Assembly: GCA_963808165.1 (NCBI GenBank)
Contig: CAWEET010000021.1
Coordinates: forward strand, 372,001-436,000
Length of the DNA: 64,000 nucleotides
Direction: 5' to 3'
Source: Thiosocius sp963808165
Lineage (GTDB): Bacteria; Pseudomonadota; Gammaproteobacteria; Chromatiales; Chromatiaceae
Under the pieces are notes generated by a model. It saw only the letters and a program-made list of their open reading frames with translations, did not search any database and was not told where the DNA came from. Positions 24,924-33,976 of this stretch are shown piece after piece. How positions within the stretch are numbered: the stretch's first letter is position 1; each line of letters opens with the position of its first letter. Position numbers and translations under genes: made by a program.

Positions 24924-25573
24924 CCCTGCTTGATTTCGCGCGCGGCCCCGCGCTCGAGTGGTCGTTGATCATCTTTGTCGCCGGTAGCCTGTGGCGCCTG
25001 TTCGGCACGTTGCTTGTGCGTCGCAAGCGGGATCTGTCGGAGCCCCGCTCACGCAGCACCACCGCTGGCGGGATCCGTACCGTTTTCAGCCGCATGTTTC
25101 CGCGCAAAGAGTTTCACGGCAAGACGCTGTTCGCGGTGATCGCCGGCTATGTGTTGCATTTCGGTCTGGCGATCACGGTGTTTCTGTTCACGCCGCATAT
25201 CCTGTTCATTGACGGCCTGCTGGGCGTCTCCTGGCCGGGTATTCCGAACAACCTGGTGATGTTTGCCGGCGCGGTGACCATCGCCACCCTGGTCGCGCTG
25301 CTGATCAGACGCCTGACCACGCCAATGCTGAAGAAGATCAGCAGCGCCGATGACTACATCAGCTGGATCGTGACACTGTTGCCGGTGCTGACCGGGATGA
25401 TGGCCTATGCCCACGTCGGAGGTCCTTACCAGACGGTGCTGGCCATCCATATCCTTACCGTCGAGGCCATGCTGATCTGGTTTCCGTTCGGCAAGCTGTT
25501 CCATGCCGTCTTGTGGGTTCCGTCACGCGCCCAGTTGGGATCGAGCTTTCAACGCAGGGGGGTGAAGGCATGA
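24920..25573 (+). CDS. isp1: Isp1, cytochrome b-type membrane subunit of Hyn hydrogenase
   Basis: A 217-residue protein with five predicted membrane segments, similar to the gamma subunit of respiratory nitrate reductase and the DsrM family. Histidines in KTLFAVIAGYVLHFGL and in VLAIHILTVEAML are placed to bind two b haems. It probably passes electrons from HynS to the quinone pool or to Isp2. It overlaps hynS (ATGA at its start) and isp2 (ATGA at its end), so all are made together. Confidence 0.92.
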   Translation: MTLLDFARGPALEWSLIIFVAGSLWRLFGTLLVRRKRDLSEPRSRSTTAGGIRTVFSRMFPRKEFHGKTLFAVIAGYVLHFGLAITVFLFTPHILFIDGLLGVSWPGIPNNLVMFAGAVTIATLVALLIRRLTTPMLKKISSADDYISWIVTLLPVLTGMMAYAHVGGPYQTVLAIHILTVEAMLIWFPFGKLFHAVLWVPSRAQLGSSFQRRGVKA

Positions 25574-26907
25574 CGATCAATATGGAAATCTTCAAGCAGT
25601 TCGCCGAGCAGTTGCCACATCTCGGTGACCATGCCCAGCCGCCGCAGATGACCGACGTGGAGCGTGTCGAGGCCGCGAGGGAGACCTTCGTCCGGAAACT
25701 CGATGCCCGCATGGCTGTCGATCTCGAATCCTGCATCCACTGCGGCCATTGCGCCTCGGCCTGCCATTTTTATGTCGGTACCGAAGATCCCAAGTATGTC
25801 CCGATCCGAAAACTGGACCTACTCAAACGGGTCTACCGTCGGGAGCTTTCACCGCTGCGCTGGCTGCATCGCCTCTACACGGACGACATCACGGTCAAGG
25901 ATCTGCAGGAATGGCAGGAACTCGTCTATGACAGCTGCACAGAGTGTGGCCGCTGTTCGATGGTGTGCCCGATGGGAATCAACATCGCTGGTATGGTGAA
26001 CGTGATGCGTCAGGGCATGGCGAGGGCCGGCATGATGCCTGCCGAGTTGATGGCCATGGAACAGGAGCAGGGTGGGCATGATTCACTCTTCGGGGTCGGC
26101 CCCGAGCAGATGAAGGGTGCGATCGCCAAGCTGCAGGAGGCCGGGGTGGATATTCCACTGGACAAGCATGAGGCAGACGTACTGGTCACGACCAGTGTGA
26201 TCGACATCATCCTGTTCACCGACGGCCTGATCGCCACCGCCAGAATCATGAATCATCTTGGGCTCAACTGGACCCTGCGTTCGGACGGCTACGAGGCGGC
26301 CAACTTCGGCCTGTTGTCCGGCTGTGAGCGGGTGCAGAAGATCGCCTCCGAAAAGATCGTTCTGGCGGCCCGGGCCTGTGGTGCGAAAACCGTGATCATT
26401 CCGGAATGTGGACACGCCTATCCGTCGATGCGCTGGGAGGCCGCCAATGAACATGGGGGCAAGCTCCCGTTCGAGGTGCTGGCGATCTCGGAGTTTCTCG
26501 GTCGCGAGGTCAAGGCGGGCCGGCTAAAGCTGAACACTCTCGGCAGGGACCGCAAGGTCACCTATCACGACCCCTGTAAACTGGCACGTCATTCCGGGAC
26601 GATCGAAGAGCCCCGTTGGGTACTCGACGCGCTCGGCGTCGACTTCCGCGAGGTCGATTCGGGCAAGGAACTGAACTGGTGCTGCGGTGGTGGCGCCGGG
26701 GTATTCCTGATCAACAGCGCCTCGGAACTGCGCCAGCAGGCCTTCCAGGTGAAGATGAAACAGGTCGAGAAGACCGGCGCGGATTCGGTGGTCACGGCTT
26801 GCGGCAGCTGTCGGCTGAACTTCATGAACGGTTCCATGCGTTCCAACTGGAACAAGGGCATCGAATCGCTGGTTGAACTAGTCGCAGAGGCATTGCCGAC
26901 GCATTGA
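25570..26907 (+). CDS. isp2: Isp2, iron-sulfur HdrD/DsrK-like subunit of Hyn hydrogenase
   Basis: A 445-residue cytoplasmic protein with two 4Fe-4S ferredoxin motifs, C55-C58-C61-C65 and C123-C126-C129-C133, then two CCG-type cysteine-rich domains: PECGHAYPSMRWE (third quarter) and NWCCGGGAGVF with TACGSC (C-terminal). The CCG domains bind the noncubane cluster of HdrB/D-type proteins that reduce disulfides. The subunit is the likely electron exit toward a cytosolic thiol/disulfide acceptor. Start ATG 25570 overlaps the isp1 stop. A 71-base gap separates it from hynL. Confidence 0.93.
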   Translation: MTINMEIFKQFAEQLPHLGDHAQPPQMTDVERVEAARETFVRKLDARMAVDLESCIHCGHCASACHFYVGTEDPKYVPIRKLDLLKRVYRRELSPLRWLHRLYTDDITVKDLQEWQELVYDSCTECGRCSMVCPMGINIAGMVNVMRQGMARAGMMPAELMAMEQEQGGHDSLFGVGPEQMKGAIAKLQEAGVDIPLDKHEADVLVTTSVIDIILFTDGLIATARIMNHLGLNWTLRSDGYEAANFGLLSGCERVQKIASEKIVLAARACGAKTVIIPECGHAYPSMRWEAANEHGGKLPFEVLAISEFLGREVKAGRLKLNTLGRDRKVTYHDPCKLARHSGTIEEPRWVLDALGVDFREVDSGKELNWCCGGGAGVFLINSASELRQQAFQVKMKQVEKTGADSVVTACGSCRLNFMNGSMRSNWNKGIESLVELVAEALPTH

Positions 26908-26978
26908 CGGCTGGGTAGAAATTCGTTCCGGGGCGCGTCGATCCGGCGAGCGGGTAGAGTTAGCAAAAGGTAAGCAAA

Positions 26979-28721
26979 ATGACAGAACGTGTCGTCGTCG
27001 ATCCCATCACACGCATCGAGGGACATTTGCGCATCGAGGCGCAGATGAAGGGAAACCAGATCGATGCCGCCTATTCCTCGGGTACCATGGTGCGCGGTAT
27101 CGAGGTGATCATGCAGGGGCGCGACCCGCGCGATGCCTGGGCCTTCGTCCAGCGCATCTGCGGGGTCTGCACCCTGGTTCACGGCGTCGCGTCGGTGCGC
27201 GCGGTGGAAGATGCGCTGAACTATGAGATCCCCACCAATGCCCAGTTGATACGCAACCTGATGATTGCGGCGCAATACGTGCACGATCACGTAATGCACT
27301 TCTACCATCTGCACGCGCTCGACTGGGTCGATGTGGTGTCTGCGCTGGAGGCCGACCCCAAGGCGACCGCGGCACTCGCGCAGAGCCTGTCCAGCTGGCC
27401 CAAGGCGTCGGCCGGTTATTTCGCCGATATGCAGAAGCGCCTCAAGGCATTCGTCGAGGCTGGGCAACTGGGAGTCTTTGCCAATGCCTACTGGGGACAC
27501 CCGGCCTACAAGCTCCCGCCCGAGGCCAATCTGATGGCCGTTTCACACTATCTCGAGGCCCTGGAATGGCAACGCGACGTGGTCAAGCTGCATGCGGTCT
27601 TTGGTGGCAAGAACCCGCACCCGATGTTCCTGGTCGGAGGTACCCCTAACCCGATCGATCTCGAGTCCGATTCCGCGATCAATGCGAAGAAGCTTGCGCT
27701 GGTCCAGTCGATCATCGACAAGATGCGCACCTTCGTCGATCAGGTGTACGTGCCCGATACGATTGCGGTTGCGGGTTTCTACCCGGACTGGTTCCAGCGC
27801 GGCGAAGGTCTGGGCAATTTCCTGGTATTTGGCGACTTTCCCTCGGCCGAGCCCGGTACCGACCTGCGTGATCCGGCGAGCTGGTGGATTCCGCCCGGCG
27901 CGATCGTCGATCGTAACCTCAACGAGATCCATGAGATCGATTTGCGGGCCGATGCGGAGGTTCAGGAATTCGTTTCACACAGCTGGTACGAGTACGAAGA
28001 CGGCAATGACAAGGGCCTGCATCCCTGGAGCGGCGAGACGAAACTCGACTATCGGGGACGTGGTGGTCCCGACGCCCCATACGAGCAGCTCAACGTCAAC
28101 GAGGGCTATTCTTGGCTCAAGTCGCCGCGCTGGAGGGGCAAGGCGATGGAGGTCGGGCCGCTGGCGCGCGTGCTATTGCTTTACGCCAAGGGCGACGAGG
28201 CGACGCGCGAACTGGTCGATTCCACCCTCGGCGCACTCGGTGCGGACAAGCGCGCACTGTTTTCGACCCTGGGCCGCACAGCGGCGCGCACCCTCGAGAG
28301 CAAGTTGATCGCCGACAAGATGCAGACCTGGATGGATACCCTGGTGGCCAATATCAAGGCCGGCGATACCCGAACCTTCAACGAGGCGCTGTGGAAGCCA
28401 TCCAGCTGGCCCAAAGAGGCCAAGGGCGTCGGTTACATGGAGGCGCCGCGCGGCGGCCTGGCGCACTACATCGTGATCAAGGACCAGAAGATCGACAATT
28501 ATCAGGCGGTCGTCCCATCGACATGGAATGCCGGCCCGCGCGACCCACAGAACCAGCCTGGTGCGTACGAGGCCGCCCTGCAGGACAACCACGAACTGCA
28601 CGATCCGAATCAGCCGGTAGAGATCCTCCGCACGGTCCACAGCTTCGATCCCTGCATCGCCTGTGCGGTGCATCTGACCGACGAAGGCGGCGAGGAGATG
28701 TTGCAGGTCAAGGTCAGGTGA
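26979..28721 (+). CDS. hynL: [NiFe] hydrogenase large subunit HynL
   Basis: A 580-residue catalytic subunit. Ni ligands are in RICGVCTLVH (C61, C64) and DPCIACAVH (C559, C562, H565). The 15 residues after H565 are the peptide removed by the HupD-type protease after nickel insertion. GTMVRGIEVIMQGRDPRDAW and the internal HPMFLVGGTPNPID segment are standard for group 1 enzymes. It oxidises hydrogen at the periplasmic side and carries no signal of its own, being exported with HynS. It closes the hyn operon and shares a bidirectional terminator with the convergent fcc genes. Confidence 0.96.
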   Translation: MTERVVVDPITRIEGHLRIEAQMKGNQIDAAYSSGTMVRGIEVIMQGRDPRDAWAFVQRICGVCTLVHGVASVRAVEDALNYEIPTNAQLIRNLMIAAQYVHDHVMHFYHLHALDWVDVVSALEADPKATAALAQSLSSWPKASAGYFADMQKRLKAFVEAGQLGVFANAYWGHPAYKLPPEANLMAVSHYLEALEWQRDVVKLHAVFGGKNPHPMFLVGGTPNPIDLESDSAINAKKLALVQSIIDKMRTFVDQVYVPDTIAVAGFYPDWFQRGEGLGNFLVFGDFPSAEPGTDLRDPASWWIPPGAIVDRNLNEIHEIDLRADAEVQEFVSHSWYEYEDGNDKGLHPWSGETKLDYRGRGGPDAPYEQLNVNEGYSWLKSPRWRGKAMEVGPLARVLLLYAKGDEATRELVDSTLGALGADKRALFSTLGRTAARTLESKLIADKMQTWMDTLVANIKAGDTRTFNEALWKPSSWPKEAKGVGYMEAPRGGLAHYIVIKDQKIDNYQAVVPSTWNAGPRDPQNQPGAYEAALQDNHELHDPNQPVEILRTVHSFDPCIACAVHLTDEGGEEMLQVKVR

Positions 28722-28903
28722 TTTGACGCAGCGCGGACCGTCGGGCCGGTTACTCGGACGCCGGAGGCGGCCCGACCTGCCATCGGCGTTGGCTTGAGCT
28801 CAGAAGGTGGGGTGGGCTGCGCCTGCCGATCGGGTGACCTGGATCTGGCCGTCGCCCCCTTCCTGATGCCCCCCGAACGGGCGCCAAGTGTAACAACAGC
28901 ACA

Positions 28904-28935
28904 CAAAAAAAGGGCCCCGAGGGGCCCTTTGAATT
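28904..28935. terminator. Bidirectional intrinsic terminator between hynL and fccB
   Basis: AGGGCCCC (28911-28918) and GGGGCCCT (28921-28928) form a perfect stem with a 2-base centre. On the minus strand it is followed by seven T, a strong stop for the fcc/cox transcript. On the plus strand it is followed by TTTGAATTTT, a weaker stop for hynL. Confidence 0.85.
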
Positions 28936-28961
28936 TTGCTGATGAAGTTCTCAGTGCTTTC

Positions 28962-30234
28962 TCAGCCCCAACTGTCCATTTTGATGTTCTCGAACCAGCT
29001 ATAGGCATACTGCACTTCGCGTGCCCGCATCTCCGGGCTGCTGTCCGCTGAGGTGAGGCCGCCTGAACCTTCGACCTTGCCCAGCTTGCCGTCCTTCAGG
29101 TTGTAGACCATGGCCACTGAGATGGCATCGTCCGGGCCGACCACGGAGTAGCAGGTGTTGACCAACGAGGGGTCGCCAGGCTCGCGGCCGTTCAGCAGCT
29201 CGACCACGGCGGCAGCACAGGTCTTGCCCTCGGAGTTAGCGGCGTAACCGGACTTTGGCAGCGGTGAAGCCACTGAAGCATCACCCACCACGTGAATGCC
29301 CTTGTGCAGGGTCGACTCGAACGTCCGACCGTCGATCGGGCACCAGCCACCGTCGCTGGTGAGACCGGCCTTGATGGCGATTGCGCCGGCCGTTTGCGCC
29401 GGGATCACGTTGGCCACGTCTACCTTGTGCGCGGCATCGCCGGCGTAGATGGTGCCGTTGGCCGCATCGACCCGCGTGATCGCCCCGCCGTTGGAGGCAG
29501 CCGACCCACTCGATGGTGTCCTTGTAATAGCGCTCGAACGCCTGGGTGAACAGGCCCATCTTCGAGAACTTGTCCTTGGCGTCGAAGATCATCAGCTTCG
29601 ACTTCGGCTTTTTGGCCTGCAGGTACATAGCGATCTGGCACGCACGCTCGTAAGGCCCGGGCGGGCAGCGGAACGGGTTCGGCGGGGCCGCAATCGCGAC
29701 CACGCCGCCATCTGGCATGGCCTCGAGCTGCTTGCGCAGCAGCACCGTCTGTTCGCCGGCCTTCCAGGCATGCGGCATGGCCTTCATCGCGGCGTCGTCG
29801 TAGCCCTCGATGTTGTCGGCGAAGGAGATGCCCGGAGCGACGATGCAGCGGTCGTAGGCGAAACTCTGTCCGCCGTTCGTGGTCACCTTCTTGCCGTCAG
29901 GATCGATGGCGGTCACGGTGTCGTGCACAACAGTGACGCCGTGCCCCTTCAATCCGTCGTAGGTCACCTTGATGGATTCCATCGTGCGGTGCCCCGACAG
30001 GACCTCGTTGCTCATGAAGCAGGTGTAGTACTCGGTATTGGGCTCGATCAGCGTGACATCGATCGAGGAATCCGCCATCCGGATGTACTTGGCGGCCGTC
30101 GCACCGCCCACGCCGCCACCGACGATAACGACCTTCTTGCTGGCCGCGCCGACTATCGCCGGGAAGCCCAGTGAACTCACTGCCACTGCGCCGCCGGTCA
30201 CCTGGAGAAACTTTCTACGTGTGAAATTTGCCAT
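28962..30234 (-). pseudogene. fccB: Sulfide dehydrogenase flavoprotein FccB, interrupted by a +1 frameshift
   Basis: The first 243 codons (30234 to about 29503) encode the start of FccB: a Tat signal (RRKFLQ), VVIVGGGVGGATAAKYI for FAD binding and CFMSNEVLSG with an active cysteine. The frame then turns into unrelated basic sequence. From about 29501 the other frame continues perfectly: a valine, then AASNGGAITRVDAANG, GLTSDGGWCPIDGRTF, GIHVVGDASVASPLPKSGY and AYSWFENIKMDSWG. One extra base (29502) explains it; without it the protein has 423 residues, normal for FccB. FccB oxidises sulfide to sulfur in the periplasm and passes electrons to FccA. A strong site (CAGGAGGAATTCAACA) precedes the start. 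It may be a true mutation or a sequence error. Confidence 0.85.
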
Positions 30235-30251
30235 TGTTGAATTCCTCCTGA

Positions 30252-30860
30252 TTACTTCTGGCTGGCGAAGTAGTTCAGCACGGCTTCGATTTCATCGTCG
30301 CTGAGCTTCTCGACCTGCTTCTTCATCTTCTTGGGCATCTCGCGGTGTCCGGACTGGAAATCCTCCATGGAATACTGCAGCCACGGCAGCCATTGTCCGG
30401 CCAGTATCCCGGCGTCGTCGTCCGGCAGAGCTCCGCCCTCGTCGTGACACTTGGCGCAGGCCTTGTCGTATACCTCGGCGCCCGCCGTTGCCTTGGCCGC
30501 GTCGTGCGGCACGTTGGCCTTGAAAACCGGCATCGCGGCGAAGTGCTCGCCCATCGCCTCGATCTGCTCGTCGGAGTAGCCCTTGGCGATACGGTTCATG
30601 ATGGTCGCGGGCCGCGCGTCCTCTGCATGGCTTTCGCCTTTCGGCAGGGCCTTGAAATAGGTCATGCTGTCGATGAAATAGCTCGCGGACATGCCGGCGA
30701 GGTTCGGCGATGCCGGTCCCGCACTTTGCCCGTTTGTGCCGTGACAGCCGGCACAGGTGTCGGCCATCGCCTTGGCGCTGGGGTCAGCCAGCACCTGCGA
30801 GGTGCCGACCATCAGTACAGAGCCGATCAGCGCGACCAGCGCCTTCTTCTTACAGCCCAT
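30252..30860 (-). CDS. fccA: Dihaem cytochrome subunit FccA of flavocytochrome c sulfide dehydrogenase
   Basis: A 202-residue secreted cytochrome with a signal peptide (about 1-25) and two haem c sites, CAGCH at 36-40 and CAKCH at 135-139, each in a cytochrome c4-like domain with distal methionines near MTYFKALP and MPKKMKK. In flavocytochrome c it takes electrons from the FAD of FccB, which follows 17 bases downstream, and hands them to a soluble cytochrome. The start ATG 30860 follows AGGAGGAATT, a very strong ribosome binding site. The upstream dihaem cytochrome gene on the same strand ends 82 bases before. Confidence 0.92.
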   Translation of the reverse strand: MGCKKKALVALIGSVLMVGTSQVLADPSAKAMADTCAGCHGTNGQSAGPASPNLAGMSASYFIDSMTYFKALPKGESHAEDARPATIMNRIAKGYSDEQIEAMGEHFAAMPVFKANVPHDAAKATAGAEVYDKACAKCHDEGGALPDDDAGILAGQWLPWLQYSMEDFQSGHREMPKKMKKQVEKLSDDEIEAVLNYFASQK

Positions 30861-30942
30861 AATTCCTCCTAGCTCTTTGATTTGATTGGAAGGGTTCTGT
30901 TGAGCCGCCCGGCGTCGGCCGGACCGCGGTTATTTTTTTTGG

Positions 30943-31668
30943 TCAGTCTGCTTTGGCCTGTTTCGGGCCACCGCTGCCTTGGTCGTTGCCTAGTCTAGCG
31001 TAATACACGGCCAATTCATTAATTTCTTCGCGGGTTAACGCTTCGGCAATGATTCTCATGCGACTGTAGATGTCATTTGCGCGCTCTCCCTTGGCGTAGT
31101 CTTTCATCGTGTTGACGAAGTACTTCACATTCTGACCCGCGATCGCCGGGACATCGATAATCGCGCCCTCGCCGCGCGGCCCGTGGCACGAGGCGCAGGG
31201 TTGGATCAGGCGCTTCTTGTCGCCACGGAACACCAGCCGGACGGTGTCCTCGCTGACGCTGTCCTCCTCGTCCACCTCGACCTGGGCGATCGGCTGTTGC
31301 GCATACCAGGCGGCCAGCGCCGCCAGTTGTTCATCGGTCAGACGCTCGACCGCCTCGTTCATGCGCCGGTTCTCGCGGCTGCCGTCCTTATAGTCCTTCA
31401 GTTGCTTAAAGGTGTAGGCGGCAAGCTGCCCGGCCAGGGTCGGATGCTTGTCACGGTCCGGCTCGCTGCCGCCCGGGCCATGGCAATCGGTGCAGGCATT
31501 GACATCTTCGGTCTCGACAGTCTCGATTTTGGAACCGATCTCGGCATCGCCCTTGCGGACCAGCTTATGGGTCTCGACAGTCCAGGCGACATTCGACGAA
31601 GGTGCGCCCTGGGCCAGACCGAATGGTACGAGCACCGAGATGAACAAGAACAGCTTGTACGATTTCAT
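30943..31668 (-). CDS. Periplasmic dihaem cytochrome c (c4-like) of the oxidase operon
   Basis: A 241-residue secreted protein with a signal peptide (about 1-22) and haem motifs CTDCH at 59-63 and CASCH at 158-162, one per cytochrome c domain; IPAIAGQ-type segments (PTLAGQ, PAIAGQ) follow each as in c4 proteins. ATG 31668 is chosen because it begins the hydrophobic signal; the open frame upstream lies in the coxA gene. It follows coxA with a 5-base gap and so belongs to the oxidase operon, where it may be the direct electron donor to subunit II or part of the enzyme, and could receive electrons from FccA. Confidence 0.9.
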   Translation of the reverse strand: MKSYKLFLFISVLVPFGLAQGAPSSNVAWTVETHKLVRKGDAEIGSKIETVETEDVNACTDCHGPGGSEPDRDKHPTLAGQLAAYTFKQLKDYKDGSRENRRMNEAVERLTDEQLAALAAWYAQQPIAQVEVDEEDSVSEDTVRLVFRGDKKRLIQPCASCHGPRGEGAIIDVPAIAGQNVKYFVNTMKDYAKGERANDIYSRMRIIAEALTREEINELAVYYARLGNDQGSGGPKQAKAD

Positions 31669-31673
31669 ATGTC

Positions 31674-33293
31674 TCAGTATCCCCATGGCACCGAGCCGGG
31701 TGCGTCCAGTATCAGGAGCTGTACGATGGGTATGCCGTAGGCCACAACCATCCAGACCGCGACGATGCCGTTCCACAAAGCAAAGCCGTTCATCGACTTC
31801 GGGACGTTCAGCGGCGGGTATACGGCTACCGCCCAGTCGTCGTCGTTGATCTGGTCCAGCTTCTTGGACGCATGCGACAGCAGCAGGTTGAGCACGAACA
31901 GCAGCGCAGAGAACATCAGCACCGCGCCGCCGACGATCATCGCCAGTTCATGCGGATCCCATTGCGCGACCAGCGGCGAGTCGTAGGGGGCGGAGGAGAT
32001 GCGGCGCGGCTGGCCGAGCAGGCCGAGGGCATGCCAGGGCAGGGTCAGTATCAGCATGCCGATCGCCCACAGCCAGAGCTGCATGACGGCCATCGAGCGC
32101 GACGCGATCCGTCGTCCGGTCAGCTTGGGCCACAGGTGATAGGCGATCGCCAGGTACATGATGACCGTCGTGCCACCGAATATCAGATGGAAATGGCCGG
32201 TGACCCACTGGGTGTTGTGCACCAGGGTGTTCATCTGATAGCTGGCGTTGATCATGCCGCCCCAGCCGCCCGCGATCAGCATGAACAGCGCGAGCATACC
32301 GGCGACGACCATCGGCTCTCTCCAGTCCAATGCGCCGATCCAGCCGAACAGGCCCTTGCCACCGCGCAGGCGCCCGGCCCCCTCGAGCGAGGCGAGCACG
32401 GTGAAGCCGGTCAGCAGGGTGGGAATCGCCACGCCGAACGTGCCGAGCATATGCAGGAACTTGAACCCGGCCGACTGCTGTGGATCCATGTACAGGTGAT
32501 GGAAACCGATCGGCACGCTGATCACCAGCAGCATGATGAAGGCGATGCGCGCCATCTCGTCGCTGAACAGGCGCCCGCCGGCAACCTTTGGCAGTATCGT
32601 GTACATCGCGATGTAGGCCGGGAACAGCCAGAAGTAGACGATGGCGTGCAGGGTCCAGGAAAACAGCGTGCGCGCCAGCCCGGGATCGATCGTGTCCTTC
32701 AGGCCGAGCGACCAGGGGATGAGTTGGAACAGCATCTCGATGCCGACACCGGCGCTGGTCCACAGCCACATGATCGCGTTGGCCGTGGTGCCATACATCG
32801 CCAGCGGAACCACCTGCCCGGGGTTGTCACGCTTCCAGGTGACAGTCGACATGATCATTTCCAGGCACCAGATCCAGGATCCGACCACCAGCAGCGTCGC
32901 CCCGATGTAAAAGGCCGGGTGTGCCTTCAGAGGCGGGTAGAAGGTGTACAGGACCGAGGCATGGCCGGTGAGCAGCGGAATGGCGGCCAGCACCGTGCCG
33001 CCCAGCGCGACGATGAAGGCGACCCACGCCAGACTGCGGTTCCACAGCGGTTGTTTCAGCGTTGCAGTGGCGGTGTAGTAGCCGAAGCCCATGATGAAAA
33101 AGGTCGTGAGCACGAAGCCCATCAGCACGCCGTGGGTCGATACCGATGCGAAGTACATTTCGTGCGATTCGATCTGCGGGAACAGCCCGCTGCGGTTCAC
33201 GACCTGGTAAAGGCCCAGGACAATCGCCACGAAGAACGCGGCAAAGGCGACCCAGAGGTTTGCCATGGCCACGGATTTGGACTTGTTGTACAT
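31674..33293 (-). CDS. Cytochrome c oxidase subunit I, B-family (ba3-like) haem-copper oxidase
   Basis: A 539-residue membrane protein with about 13 hydrophobic segments. TLHAIVYFWLFP holds the CuB histidine and the cross-linked tyrosine four residues later; GFHHLYMDP gives the two other CuB ligands; HNTQWVTGHFHLI carries the haem a3 and haem b histidines. The spacing and motifs match ba3-type enzymes, not A-family or cbb3, and the enzyme should have only the K-type proton channel. It reduces oxygen to water, probably with high affinity. Order on the strand is small subunit, subunit II, subunit I, then cytochrome c. Confidence 0.94.
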   Translation of the reverse strand: MYNKSKSVAMANLWVAFAAFFVAIVLGLYQVVNRSGLFPQIESHEMYFASVSTHGVLMGFVLTTFFIMGFGYYTATATLKQPLWNRSLAWVAFIVALGGTVLAAIPLLTGHASVLYTFYPPLKAHPAFYIGATLLVVGSWIWCLEMIMSTVTWKRDNPGQVVPLAMYGTTANAIMWLWTSAGVGIEMLFQLIPWSLGLKDTIDPGLARTLFSWTLHAIVYFWLFPAYIAMYTILPKVAGGRLFSDEMARIAFIMLLVISVPIGFHHLYMDPQQSAGFKFLHMLGTFGVAIPTLLTGFTVLASLEGAGRLRGGKGLFGWIGALDWREPMVVAGMLALFMLIAGGWGGMINASYQMNTLVHNTQWVTGHFHLIFGGTTVIMYLAIAYHLWPKLTGRRIASRSMAVMQLWLWAIGMLILTLPWHALGLLGQPRRISSAPYDSPLVAQWDPHELAMIVGGAVLMFSALLFVLNLLLSHASKKLDQINDDDWAVAVYPPLNVPKSMNGFALWNGIVAVWMVVAYGIPIVQLLILDAPGSVPWGY

Positions 33294-33324
33294 GTTTTTC
33301 CCCAGCGGGCGGCGTCAGCCGCGG

Positions 33325-33807
33325 TCAGCCTTTCGGAACGACTTTGAGCTTCGACCACATGTAGTCGTGGCCCAGGCCGCAGTACTCGTTGCACAGGAAC
33401 TGCGCCTCACCTTCCCTTGGGAAGGAGGTCGTTACCTCGGAAACGTAGCCCGGCACCACCATGGTGCTCATATTGGTGAAGGGGACGTGGACTCCGTGCA
33501 GGACGTCCGGGCTGGTGATCCTGAACGTCACCGGTGTATCCACCGGGACCTCGATCATCTGCGGGTAGAAGGAGTAGCGTGCCGCCACCATGCGCACGGT
33601 GATCGAGCCATCCTCGTTGGTGGTGACACCGAGATTGTCTTCGGTGAACTCGCCGGACAGGTGCAGCGTCTTCGGGTCTATGGCCTCGACGTTGCTGGGC
33701 GGGTGCAGGTTCATCTTGATCGCGGCGTAGGTCATCGACCCGACCATCACGACGGTGATGAAAGCGACGACATACATCCATTTTTTTTCCAGCGGGTCTA
33801 CATGCAT
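33325..33807 (-). CDS. Cytochrome c oxidase subunit II, ba3-type CuA protein
   Basis: A 160-residue protein with one N-terminal membrane anchor (about 11-30) and a periplasmic cupredoxin domain. The CuA ligands are all present: H104 (DVLHGVHVP) and C139, C143, H147, M150 in the CNEYCGLGHDYMW motif. The single helix is typical of B-family subunit II. It accepts electrons from a cytochrome c and passes them to subunit I, encoded 31 bases downstream. Confidence 0.94.
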   Translation of the reverse strand: MHVDPLEKKWMYVVAFITVVMVGSMTYAAIKMNLHPPSNVEAIDPKTLHLSGEFTEDNLGVTTNEDGSITVRMVAARYSFYPQMIEVPVDTPVTFRITSPDVLHGVHVPFTNMSTMVVPGYVSEVTTSFPREGEAQFLCNEYCGLGHDYMWSKLKVVPKG

Positions 33808-33823
33808 CTCTCGAATTTCCCTG

Positions 33824-33976
33824 CTAAGCGACCGGTCCGTGGGACATGAACAGGCCGAAGAAGAAGTACAGCCAGCTCAGCAACATGGCGACGCCGATCA
33901 CGAGGATTACCGCCCATGTCCCGCGCGGTGGCGCCTCGAGTATGCGTCTCTGCTCGTCTTCAGTGAGCTCGTTCAT
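33824..33976 (-). CDS. 50-residue single-helix oxidase small subunit
   Basis: This 50-residue frame begins MNELTEDEQRRILEAPP and continues with one membrane helix of about 22 residues (TWAVILVIGVAMLLSWLYFF), ending GLFMSHGPVA. GAGAGAG lies about seven bases before the ATG. It stops 16 bases before the subunit II gene. Size, helix position and gene order match subunit IIa-type small subunits of ba3 oxidases, although the sequence is not one I can name with certainty. It is probably the first gene of the oxidase operon. Confidence 0.75.
   Translation of the reverse strand: MNELTEDEQRRILEAPPRGTWAVILVIGVAMLLSWLYFFFGLFMSHGPVA

Noticed and set aside
30920..30945. Hairpin followed by eight T (plus strand) between the dihaem cytochrome and fccA genes
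   Set aside because: The T-run is on the strand opposite to the operon, so it would not stop the cox-fcc transcript, and no plus-strand gene ends there.
31872..33347. Plus-strand open frame of 491 codons opposite oxidase subunit I
   Set aside because: The product is a Gln/Asp/His-rich low-complexity sequence, the mirror of a membrane protein; the minus strand carries all oxidase motifs.
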